From: an uncultured Oscillibacter sp.
GTDB taxonomy: Bacteria; Bacillota; Clostridia; Oscillospirales; Oscillospiraceae
DNA: 7,699 nt
Assembly (NCBI GenBank): GCA_900550685.1
Contig: URTS01000090.1
Coordinates: 1-7,699, forward strand
Direction of reading: 5' to 3'
A program made the position numbers and the translations under genes. Position 1 is the stretch's first letter. Every line of letters begins with the position of its first letter. The notes under the pieces were generated by a model that ran no database searches, had not been told where the DNA came from, and worked only from the letters and a program-made list of their open reading frames with translations. Positions 1 through 5,929 of the stretch are shown one piece after another.

Positions 1-1
1 T

Positions 2-865
2 CTGACCGACGCCGAAAACGCCCGTTGGTATTCCAAATTTTTCTATGAACGCTATCAGCCCGCCCCCGAAGCGGTGGCAGAATTGGGCGACGACAGCCCC
101 ATGGGTCCGGAGAATGCCTGCGCCGTCCAGGACCGGGCCAAGATCCTGACCCCGGGCCGTCTGCCCCGGGAGCGGGGCTGGCAGGCAATGCCGGACCGCA
201 CCACCTTTGTCTGCGGCAACGTCTTTATGAAGGACGTCACTCCGGAGATGTTCCAGTGGTGGTTTGCCTGGATGCCCGCCGACCCCATTCGCGGCCGTCT
301 CTGGGACCCGGAGGAGCACCTGGGCATGATCGTGGACGAGTCCACCCTCTGGCGGCTCACCGATCCCACCCTGTCCGTCAAAGAGCGCATTTACGGCAAC
401 ATTCTCTACGCGGTGGAGGACAACGGCACCGGCTATGAATCCGACCGGTTCAGCTACAAAAAGCTGAAGTTCTTCCATCCCACAGAGTTCGGCTTCACCC
501 AGCAGCAACTGGATGACATGGAGGCCGCCGGCGGCCGCCTGGTGACCGCTATGAGCGGCCCCAAGGACGGCGATTTCGTCAGCAGCTTCATGCACTACGC
601 CCGTCCCGTCGAGGGCGGCTGTGAAGTCCGCAGCTGGTTCTTCGTGGGCTACAAGCTGGCCAAGTCTGAGGGCGGTCCTCTCCGCACCATGGCGGAGGAC
701 ATCCCCAATGCCGCTCTGGAGCAGATCGGCCGGGGCCTGTCCCATCACTGTCTGAATGAGTACACCAACCTCTCCCACATCCTGCCGGAGGCCTACGCCA
801 AGCAGCACGACATCGTTGACTCTTGGGATACCTGCAAGCAGGTATTCCTGACGGAAACGCTGTAA
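2..865 (+). CDS. DAPG/phloretin hydrolase-family protein, 5' partial
   Basis: The reading frame is open from base 2 to the TAA at 863-865, so the gene starts upstream of the window. The GTG at 74 lies inside it and is not the start. The family (phloretin hydrolase Phy, 2,4-diacetylphloroglucinol hydrolase PhlG) cleaves the C-C bond between an aryl ketone carbonyl and a phloroglucinol ring, using zinc. Family marks visible here are WWFAWMPADP (bases 257-286), WDPEEH (302-319), MHYARPVEGG and a later HHCLNEYTNL stretch. The His of WDPEEH, a Glu about 33 residues on (AVED), the His of MHYARP and the Glu of LNEYTNL fall in the order of the two-His/two-Glu zinc set known from PhlG; assigning them here is inference. 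Family homologues usually read WHPEDH, so WDPEEH is a variant. There is no signal peptide in the visible part, so it is probably cytosolic. The substrate cannot be told from sequence alone; flavonoid breakdown products are plausible in a gut Firmicute. Confidence 0.75.
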   Translation: MTDAENARWYSKFFYERYQPAPEAVAELGDDSPMGPENACAVQDRAKILTPGRLPRERGWQAMPDRTTFVCGNVFMKDVTPEMFQWWFAWMPADPIRGRLWDPEEHLGMIVDESTLWRLTDPTLSVKERIYGNILYAVEDNGTGYESDRFSYKKLKFFHPTEFGFTQQQLDDMEAAGGRLVTAMSGPKDGDFVSSFMHYARPVEGGCEVRSWFFVGYKLAKSEGGPLRTMAEDIPNAALEQIGRGLSHHCLNEYTNLSHILPEAYAKQHDIVDSWDTCKQVFLTETL

Positions 866-887
866 ATCCAAAGCCCCTGGGAAACAT

Positions 888-932
888 AAAAAAGCAAAAC
901 CGGAGCCGAAACGGCTCCGATTTTGCTTTTTT
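888..932 (+). terminator. Rho-independent terminator after the hydrolase gene
   Basis: An 8-bp GC-rich stem (arms 901-908 and 912-919, loop AAA) is extended, after one mismatch, by an A-rich/T-rich stem (888-899 with 921-932) that ends in a T6 run. It begins 22 bases after the hydrolase stop. The matching A run on the left arm means it could also stop transcription coming from the minus strand. Confidence 0.9.
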
Positions 933-1014
933 GAATAAATTCATCCATTCCATATTGCTGCTAAGTTCAGTAATACCATCATTGAATCTAATATATTGTT
1001 TCCATCCCGGATAA

Positions 1015-1673
1015 GTGAAAATGGTTTCATATCCAGCACAAAGGCCACCGCTAAAATCAAAGCGGTTGAAAATCACAGGCGGGGCAAGTAAAGTCACGGA
1101 GCCGTACACACAAGAGGAAATGCGTTATATGGCCCATAACCTCACCAAGATTGTGGACAGTTCCGACCGTATGTATTTTGCGCTGCTGGCTTTCCATCCG
1201 CTCCGCCTTGAAGAAGTCTTAGGGCTGAAATGGGCTGATATTGACATAGAAGCCGGAATTATTCGTGTACGCCGTGCAGTCACTCACCCAGACCGGAACA
1301 GGTTGGAAGTCAAAGACCTCAAGACTGCTGCCAATGTGCGAGATCTTGGGCTTTCTGCTATTGCCTTGCCGCAGCTGGTTCCCGGCAACCCGGATGAATT
1401 TGTATGCGGCGGTAGTAATCCGCTGTCTTATACACAGGTGCGGCGAATGAATGACCGTATCGGCAGACAGCTTGAATTTGACGGAGCATCACCCCCCGCC
1501 GCTTTCGCACAACCGTGCTGACTGACTTATATGACCGTACAAAAGATATTAAGCTGGCCCAGTCAGCAGCCGGACATACTACACCCGCTATGCTTCTGAA
1601 GCACTATGTGAAAGGCAGAAATAAAGGCTCTGTAGCCGCAGCGGCGGCGGTAGATGCCGTTTACTCCGCATAA
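1015..1673 (+). pseudogene. Tyrosine recombinase (integrase) remnant, truncated and frameshifted
   Basis: The catalytic domain of a phage/ICE-type tyrosine integrase is readable in two frames. The first frame (from about 1015 to about 1490) gives the box I region HPLRLEEVLGLKWADID with its catalytic Arg. The second frame, from about 1488 to the TAA at 1671-1673, gives PRRFRTTVLTDLYD (second Arg), AGHTTPAMLLKHYVKGR (His and nucleophilic Tyr) and an Ala-rich tail. The shift lies at or just before a run of six C at 1492-1497; one extra C would restore one continuous frame. The N-terminal arm-binding and core-binding domains are absent: a stop at 1012-1014 precedes the fragment, and family members are about 380 residues against about 220 here. 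The GTG at 1015 is only the first possible start and has no convincing ribosome binding site. The gene reads toward the tRNA fragment at 1909-1954, as expected for an integrase beside its attachment site. It is surely inactive because of the missing N-terminus, even if the frameshift were a sequencing error. Confidence 0.88.
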
Positions 1674-1700
1674 CTCCCCGTATACTCCCAAAAATCAGGA

Positions 1701-1874
1701 ATTTGCAAAAAAATTGCAGGGCTCTAAACTCTGAAAGGCTTGCGGCACAAGCGTTTGACTGGCCTTGCGGGAATGATTTATTGCAAAAAATTTGCAAAAT
1801 CACCCGCTGGCCGTCAACGAGGTCATTTTACCATGCTTGTAAATATCTCAAAAAGTTAGCAAAACATAGCAAAA
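1701..1874. repeat. Repeated GCAAAA motifs, possible integrase arm sites
   Basis: Between the integrase stop and the tRNA fragment, GCAAAA occurs five times on the + strand (1705, 1783, 1794, 1859 and 1869). Two pairs are 10-11 bases apart, about one helical turn. The copies at 1781-1797 form an inverted repeat, TTGCAAA-AAA-TTTGCAA. Short A-rich direct repeats between int and the core site are typical of arm-type integrase binding sites. That role is inference. No open reading frame here resembles a protein. Confidence 0.45.
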
Positions 1875-1903
1875 ACCGCTTAAATCTTTCGATTTAAGCG
1901 GTT
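1871..1903 (-). terminator. Minus-strand terminator downstream of the tRNA fragment
   Basis: A perfect 13-bp stem (1874-1886 with 1891-1903) closes a TTTC loop. Read on the minus strand it is followed by a run of five T (1875-1871, two of which lie in the stem), then G. It sits 5 bases beyond the 3' CCA end of the minus-strand tRNA-Thr fragment (1909), just where a tRNA transcript would end. It is either the native tRNA terminator or a copy carried by the integrating element. Confidence 0.75.
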
Positions 1904-1908
1904 AATGT

Positions 1909-1954
1909 TGGAGCTGCTGGGCAGATTCGAACTGGTGACCTCATCCTTACCAAG
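1909..1954 (-). other. tRNA-Thr(GGU) 3'-half fragment, attachment-site relic
   Basis: On the minus strand the sequence reads as the 3' half of a tRNA: anticodon loop TTGGTAA with anticodon GGT (bases 1951-1949), anticodon-stem 3' side GGATG, variable loop AGGTC, T arm ACCAG-TTCGAAT-CTGCC, acceptor 3' strand CAGCAGC, discriminator T and an encoded CCA (1911-1909). The acceptor strand fits a tRNA-Thr starting GCTGCTG. Homology stops abruptly at the 5' side of the anticodon loop; the D arm and 5' acceptor strand are absent. This break point is typical of crossovers by tyrosine integrases in tRNA genes, and the integrase remnant points toward it. Two T-stem pairs are lost (CTGCC where CTGGT would pair), so the copy has drifted and cannot act as a tRNA. 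Confidence 0.8.
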
Positions 1955-2270
1955 AGATTTTTGGTGTTTTTTATAATCATTTCCGTTTATTTTTAGTCGT
2001 TTCTATTCCGAACAACATCGTTTCCAGAACTTTCGCGAAGTGCAGTCTCCGTTGTTTCCACGCTTGTCTGTGGTGAAACTGTGGTCAACCAGCGATTTGT
2101 GTAGACAGTCCTGCGCAAATCGCATCGACTCAGCGCCACAGATAACACCGCAGTTTCTTCGAAAGTCGATATAGTCATCAGGAGGTTGGTATCATAATTT
2201 GATACCAACCTCTTTGCCAAAACAGGCGTAATGGCCCATTCATATTTTGGGCCGCTGTAGTCAATAAGAG
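1955..2270. other. Gene-free stretch with nested inverted repeats
   Basis: I see no convincing gene in these 316 bases. Three inverted repeats stand out: GCGATTTG (2092-2099) with CAAATCGC (2116-2123), enclosed by GAAACTGTGGT (2075-2085) with ACCGCAGTTTC (2147-2157, one G-T wobble), and a separate strong hairpin at 2180-2214. A weaker GGCCCA/TGGGCC pair lies at 2233-2253. A direct repeat, CTGTGGT-GAAA-CTGTGGT, overlaps the outer left arm. The segment could be a structured RNA, recombination-site DNA or the end of a lost element. Nothing here selects among these. Confidence 0.5.
2180..2214. repeat. Strong 13-bp hairpin
   Basis: Arms 2182-2194 and 2200-2212 pair perfectly (GAGGTTGGTATCA with its complement) around a TAATT loop, with a further G-T and an A-T pair outside. 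Only TTT follows on the + strand and no T run follows on the minus strand, so it is a poor terminator in either direction. It lies about 57 bases beyond the RhuM stop on the minus strand and may act as a 3' end processing or stability hairpin, or be an element end. Confidence 0.55.
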
Positions 2271-3050
2271 TTAGTTCTCCATCACAGAATTCTCCGCCGA
2301 CTGCTCCAACATGAGGAAACGATCAAAGTCGCTCTCGTAGAGTCGATCCTGAATAATTCGATATTTCTCAAACTCTGTTTCGGCATGAAGCTTTGCCTGC
2401 TCCGCGCTGATTTTACCGGGTCCCGTCAGCAGTTCGTTTCCGTTAAACTCCAAGAACCCGTCCAGACGCTTCGCCCAATCCTCCATACTCATAGGAATTT
2501 TGCGTTCAGCCTGAAGCTCGGCATAGTCCAAATAGAGAGACACGATCCGCTCCAGATATGACATTTCTTTTTCGCTCAAATAGTTCTTGGCTACGGTCAC
2601 ATCAGCCTTTACGATTTTTCCGTCTGGTGCATTTTCCCAGGTTGCCAGCCCCATGTGTTCTTTCGCCGCATCAGCCCGCTCCACGATCAACTCTGCCGCT
2701 GTGTGGCGATGAACGGCATAATGCAGCTTGTTCTGCACGGTCTGGAAAAACAGACGAGTGGTCCTTGCATCCTTGTCGTAGTCGAAAGCTGTAGCGTAGA
2801 GGTCCGTGACCTTTTGATCGAATTTCCGCTCAGACAGCCGGATTTCACGGATGTACTGGAGCTGACGCTCAAAGTATTCATCTGTGAACATAGGTCCTTT
2901 TTTCAGGCGTTCCTTATCCATGGTCCAGCCTTGGATGATATGGTCTTTCACGATCTGCCCCGCCCATTTGCGAAACTACACCGCACGGGGATTATTGACC
3001 TTAAATCCAACAGCGATGATCATTTGAAGCGTGTAATGCTTCAGTTCTCT
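2271..3050 (-). pseudogene. RhuM-family protein remnant (N-terminal truncation and amber stop)
   Basis: The minus-strand frame from about 3050 to the TAA at 2273-2271 matches the C-terminal three quarters of the RhuM family, recognised from KHYTLQMIIAVGFKVNN, FRKWAGQIVKDHIIQGW, YFERQLQYIREIRLSERKF, a VQNKLHYAVHRHTAAELI block and TEFEKYRIIQDRLYESDFD. RhuM was named from a Salmonella pathogenicity-island gene. The family's biochemical role is not established, and its genes are common on mobile elements and near restriction-modification loci. Two lesions are visible. The first 70-80 residues are missing, replaced by the acetyltransferase at about 3044-3050. A TAG at 2978-2976 interrupts RAV-stop-FRKW where relatives have Gln (CAG to TAG). 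A GTG at 2951 could still start a 226-residue product, but I see no good ribosome binding site for it. About 260 codons remain against roughly 330-340 for a full protein. Confidence 0.85.
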
Positions 3051-3456
3051 CGTTGGTGTCGATGCGCAGATACCGGCAGCAATGCTCCCGGGCGTACTGC
3101 TCGTAAAATGCGGCGAAGGCACGGCCAAGGCCCCGTTTTCCGGCCTGCGGATCGACGGCCAGCGTGTGTAGGACCATGATCTGTTCATCCGGCGCGTCGT
3201 ACTGCCACGGAGCGCCCGCGTAAACGTCCGCCTGAAGCCGGTTGAAGATGCCGGTGCCCACCACGGCGCCGTCCGCCTCCTCCACGAACAGGTCGCCCCG
3301 CTCCAGCGCCGCCTCAGCGGTGGAGCGCACGGGGTACACGCCCCGCACCCAGCCCACCTGCGCGGGGCCAGCCTCCTCTGCGTCGTGGACGTGCTCATAG
3401 ACCCGGACCACGGCGTTCAGATCTGCGGCATCGGCCTTCCGAATGGTGCTCTCCAT
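3001..3456 (-). CDS. GNAT-family N-acetyltransferase, C-terminus lost to fusion
   Basis: The ATG at 3456-3454 has an AGGAG about 8 bases upstream and follows the response-regulator stop by 41 bases, so it reads as the last gene of the minus operon. The 151-residue product carries the GNAT fold: IRKADAADLNAVVRVYEHV at the N-terminus, strand LFVEEADGAVVGTGIF (56-71), then VLHTLAVDPQAGKRGLGRAF (95-114) with the acetyl-CoA loop GKRGLG, and YLRIDTNER (129-137). GNAT enzymes move an acetyl group from acetyl-CoA to an amine; the substrate here is unknown. After Arg137 the family would go on with an ARALYEKLGF-like helix and a last strand. Instead the sequence enters the RhuM remnant and ends in 14 out-of-frame codons at TAA 3003-3001. 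About 20-30 native residues are lost, including the region that usually completes the acetyl-CoA site, so activity is doubtful and the gene may be a young pseudogene. Confidence 0.82.
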   Translation of the reverse strand: MESTIRKADAADLNAVVRVYEHVHDAEEAGPAQVGWVRGVYPVRSTAEAALERGDLFVEEADGAVVGTGIFNRLQADVYAGAPWQYDAPDEQIMVLHTLAVDPQAGKRGLGRAFAAFYEQYAREHCCRYLRIDTNERTEALHASNDHRCWI

Positions 3457-3479
3457 GAAAAACACTCCTTTGCGTCGGC

Positions 3480-3497
3480 CCGGCGGCGCTCCGCCGG
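3480..3497 (-). other. GC hairpin between response regulator and acetyltransferase
   Basis: CCGGCGG (3480-3486) pairs with CCGCCGG (3491-3497) around a four-base loop, directly after the regulator stop codon (3500-3498) on the minus strand. There is no T run. It may stabilise the upstream mRNA or weaken read-through into the acetyltransferase gene; it is not a full terminator. Confidence 0.45.
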
Positions 3498-4250
3498 TCA
3501 CTGGCAGCGCTTCTGATACTCCGATGGGGACATCCCCACGCTTTTTTTGAACGCGCTGCTGAAATAGGTGATGTCCCGGTAGCCCACGGACTCTGCCACC
3601 TCGTAGACCTTTACGCGGCAGTCCCGCAGAAGCTCCGTGGCCTTGTGCATCCGGTAGTTGGTGAGATAGGCCGAGAGCGTGTAGGACGTCTCCTTCTTGA
3701 AAACATGGCTCAGATGCCCGTCGCTGACGCCCAGACTGCGGGCCACGGACGAGACGCTGATATCCGGGTCGTTGTAATGCTCGGAAAGATAGGCCAGCGC
3801 CTCCCGGACGTATTTGCTCTTTTCCGGCCCCTGCCCCTCCGGCAGGACCGGGGCGGCGGGAGCCGCCAGGGCTGCGGCCTGGGCGCGGCTGCGGATGCGG
3901 GCGATGGTCTCCTCCAGCTCCCCGTCGTGAAAGGGCTTGAGCAGGTAGTCCGCAGCGCCCAGCTTCAGCGCCGACTGGGCGTAGGAAAAGTCGCTGTACG
4001 CGGTGAGAAAGACCACGTGGGCCCGGTTCCCCTCCTCCCGCAGGCGGCGGAGCATCTCGATGCCGTCCAGCTTGGGCATGCGGATGTCGGTGACGATCAG
4101 GTCCGGGCGGTAGCGGCGGATGACCTCCAGCCCCTCCTCGCCGTTGGCGGCCTCGCCCACCACGGCGCAGCCCGCCCCGGCCCAGTCCACCGTCAGCACG
4201 ATGCCCTTGCGGACCAGCTCCTCGTCCTCCACGACGACGACCTTCAGCAT
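3498..4250 (-). CDS. Response regulator, receiver plus AraC-type DNA-binding domain (YesN/HptR-like)
   Basis: This 250-residue protein starts at ATG 4250-4248, chosen because AAAGGAGAG lies about 9 bases upstream and because MLKVVVVEDE is the true start of a receiver domain. A longer frame from 4298 would lie inside the kinase gene. Residues 1-120 are the receiver domain: acidic pair Glu8-Asp9, phospho-acceptor Asp55 in DLIVTDIRMP, switch Thr83 in FLTAYSDF and Lys105 in LLKPF. After an Ala/Pro-rich linker (about 122-143), residues 147-250 form the two helix-turn-helix units of an AraC domain, ending in VAESVGYRDITYFSSAFKK and GMSPSEYQKR. The start overlaps the kinase stop by 7 bases, so the two are co-translated. 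It should be phosphorylated by that kinase and bind paired direct repeats at target promoters; the repeats at 7200-7249 are candidates. The specific target is inference. Confidence 0.95.
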   Translation of the reverse strand: MLKVVVVEDEELVRKGIVLTVDWAGAGCAVVGEAANGEEGLEVIRRYRPDLIVTDIRMPKLDGIEMLRRLREEGNRAHVVFLTAYSDFSYAQSALKLGAADYLLKPFHDGELEETIARIRSRAQAAALAAPAAPVLPEGQGPEKSKYVREALAYLSEHYNDPDISVSSVARSLGVSDGHLSHVFKKETSYTLSAYLTNYRMHKATELLRDCRVKVYEVAESVGYRDITYFSSAFKKSVGMSPSEYQKRCQ

Positions 4251-5929
4251 GGCGGTTTCTCTCCTTTCCTGAAAACCGGAAGTGTGATGCGGATGCACGC
4301 GCCCTCGCCCTGCACGGGGACGAAGCGGACGCCCCGGTCCGGTCCGTACCGGATGCGCAGGATGGCGTCCACATTGTGCAGGCCGAAGTGCCCGCCGGGC
4401 CGAGGCGCGCCGTCCCGGTACTGGGCCAGGACCTCCTCCGGCACGCCGCAGCCGTTGTCCCGGACGGTGAGGATCAGGTCCTCCTCCGCGCGGTAGGCGC
4501 TGATGCGGATCTCGCCGCCGGAGCGGTCCCGGAAGCCGTGCAGAATGGCGTTTTCCACCAGCGGCTGGAGCATCAGCTTCGGCACCGGCACGTCCCGCAG
4601 CGGCTCGTCCACCTCCACCGTCAGGGCGAACGCGCCGGAAAAGCGGATGTTCTGGATCTCCACGTACCGCTCCACAAGGCGCAGCTCCTGCCGCAGAGGG
4701 ACCAGCTCATCGGCGGAGATGCTGCTGCGCAGGATGTCGGCAAGGTCGGCGGAGATGGTGGCGATCTCCGGGGCCTGATGGATCTTGCCCATCCACTTGA
4801 TGGTGTCCAGCGTGTTGTACAGGAAGTGGGGGTTGAGCTGGGCCTGCATCATGCGGATCTGAGCCTCGTTCAGCTCCCGCTGCTGGCGCAGGGAGTCCTT
4901 CAGATTCTGCCGCAGGCGCTGGGCCATCCGGTTGAACCGACCGGAGAGCTGGCCCATCTCGTCGATGCGGCGGTTGTCCAGCTGGACGTTCAGGTTGCCC
5001 TCCTCCACCTCGCGCATGGCGCTGTTGAGGGCGCGGATCGGCTCAAAGAGCTGGCGGCTGAAGCGCATGGACGCCAGCACGCACAGCCCCAGGCACAGCA
5101 GCAGGGAAAGCCCCGCCACCAGATACATCAGTTCGGCGGTGCCCTCGGTCATGGGCTTGGGCTGCTGGAGCACCAGACAGAAGCCGGAGCGCGGCTCCTG
5201 CCGGACGAAGTAATCATAAGCGCCGTGGCTGTCGGAGAGGGCCTGTCCGGCCAGAAGCTGGCTGCGCAGGCGGGCGGCCAGCGTCTTGGCGGGGAGGTCG
5301 GACGAGGCGTACACCTGATCCCAGAAGGGGTCCAGCAGCAGAAGGCGGCTGGTGGCGGTGTACTGCCCGTCGAAAAGCGCGGTGAGCTGGGCGGCGGTGA
5401 CGTCCGCCACCACGTATCCCAGCGGAACGCTGCCCCGCCGGACGGCGCAGGCCGCCTGAATGCAGGCGGAGCTTTTGGACGATGCGCCGCGGTAGACCAC
5501 GCCGCCGTCCGCCGCCGCGGCCAGCAGCCCCCAGCGGGGGGAGAGGGAGCCGGAGGCGGGCTGGCTGGAGGTGGAGTAGAGCTGGCGGCCGTCCGCGCCG
5601 TAAACGGAGAGACTGGCCCCGCCGAGGACCGGCGCGGCCGCGCGGTACAAAACGGAGTAGACGCGCTGCTCGTCCAGTTCCGAGCGGTCCAGCGCCGCCG
5701 CCACCGCCGGCTCGGCGCAGAGCTTTTCCATGACGGTCTCGCAGTCGGACAACAGCCCGCTCAACTCGCCGGACATGGCGTCAAGCTGCGTCTCGGCGGC
5801 GTCCGCCGCGCTGCGGGTCAGCGAAAGGCGGAAGATGTTGAGCATCAGCAGCGTGCAGATCAGCAGGGGCAGGATGCCGATGGCCAGAAAGCTGGTGAGC
5901 AGCTTCTGGCGGAAGGAGGCGTTTTTCAT
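4244..5929 (-). CDS. Sensor histidine kinase, YesM/HptS-like
   Basis: The 561-residue protein starts at ATG 5929-5927, which overlaps the upstream stop in ATGA, with GGGAGG about 10 bases ahead. A much longer frame runs upstream to 6766 but is only the alternate frame of the binding-protein gene. Order of parts: membrane helix about 11-33, an extracytoplasmic sensor region about 34-265, membrane helix about 266-287, HAMP linker about 288-342 (FEPIRALNSAMREVEEGNL), then the His_kinase block with QLNPHFLYNTLDTIKW and phospho-acceptor His368. The ATPase domain follows with the N box LQPLVENAILHG (Asn460), DNGCG (491-495) and the glycine lid GGHFGLHNV (512-520). All key residues are present. In the related HptS system the binding lipoprotein contacts the kinase sensor domain and passes on ligand state. 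The gene order here suggests the same for the lipoprotein just upstream, but this is inference. Confidence 0.95.
   Translation of the reverse strand: MKNASFRQKLLTSFLAIGILPLLICTLLMLNIFRLSLTRSAADAAETQLDAMSGELSGLLSDCETVMEKLCAEPAVAAALDRSELDEQRVYSVLYRAAAPVLGGASLSVYGADGRQLYSTSSQPASGSLSPRWGLLAAAADGGVVYRGASSKSSACIQAACAVRRGSVPLGYVVADVTAAQLTALFDGQYTATSRLLLLDPFWDQVYASSDLPAKTLAARLRSQLLAGQALSDSHGAYDYFVRQEPRSGFCLVLQQPKPMTEGTAELMYLVAGLSLLLCLGLCVLASMRFSRQLFEPIRALNSAMREVEEGNLNVQLDNRRIDEMGQLSGRFNRMAQRLRQNLKDSLRQQRELNEAQIRMMQAQLNPHFLYNTLDTIKWMGKIHQAPEIATISADLADILRSSISADELVPLRQELRLVERYVEIQNIRFSGAFALTVEVDEPLRDVPVPKLMLQPLVENAILHGFRDRSGGEIRISAYRAEEDLILTVRDNGCGVPEEVLAQYRDGAPRPGGHFGLHNVDAILRIRYGPDRGVRFVPVQGEGACIRITLPVFRKGEKPPC

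Larger units (their letters stand above)
1015..3050. mobile_element. Decayed integrative-element scar
   Basis: This stretch holds an integrase remnant, putative integrase arm repeats, a tRNA-Thr 3' fragment and a RhuM pseudogene, all damaged. It is visibly richer in A and T than the GC-rich genes on both sides. The right boundary is sharp: at about 3044-3050 the acetyltransferase sequence changes abruptly into RhuM sequence. The left boundary lies somewhere in 933-1015 and has no clear mark. No intact transfer, replication or cargo gene remains. Whether the integrase part and the RhuM part came with one element or two cannot be decided from the window. Confidence 0.65.

Noticed and set aside
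823..1014. A 63-codon + frame through the terminator into the island
   Set aside because: It begins inside the hydrolase in another frame and does not supply the missing integrase N-terminus.
588..1109. A 173-codon minus-strand frame
   Set aside because: It runs antisense to the hydrolase and through the terminator, with no family resemblance.
1483..1500. Programmed frameshifting in the integrase
   Set aside because: The protein lacks its N-terminal domains anyway, and integrases of this type are not known to need recoding. A plain mutation or sequencing indel is simpler.
1701..1874. CRISPR-like array from the repeated GCAAAA motifs
   Set aside because: The motifs are only 6-8 bases and irregularly spaced, with no constant repeat or spacer length and no cas genes.
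1588..1897. Short frames on both strands between the integrase end and the tRNA fragment
   Set aside because: They overlap the integrase second frame or the A-rich repeats and terminator, and show no protein-like pattern.
1993..2220. A 75-codon minus-strand frame across the inverted repeats
   Set aside because: It starts with TTG without a ribosome binding site and its start lies next to a strong hairpin. I recognise no family, though a small element-borne protein cannot be fully excluded.
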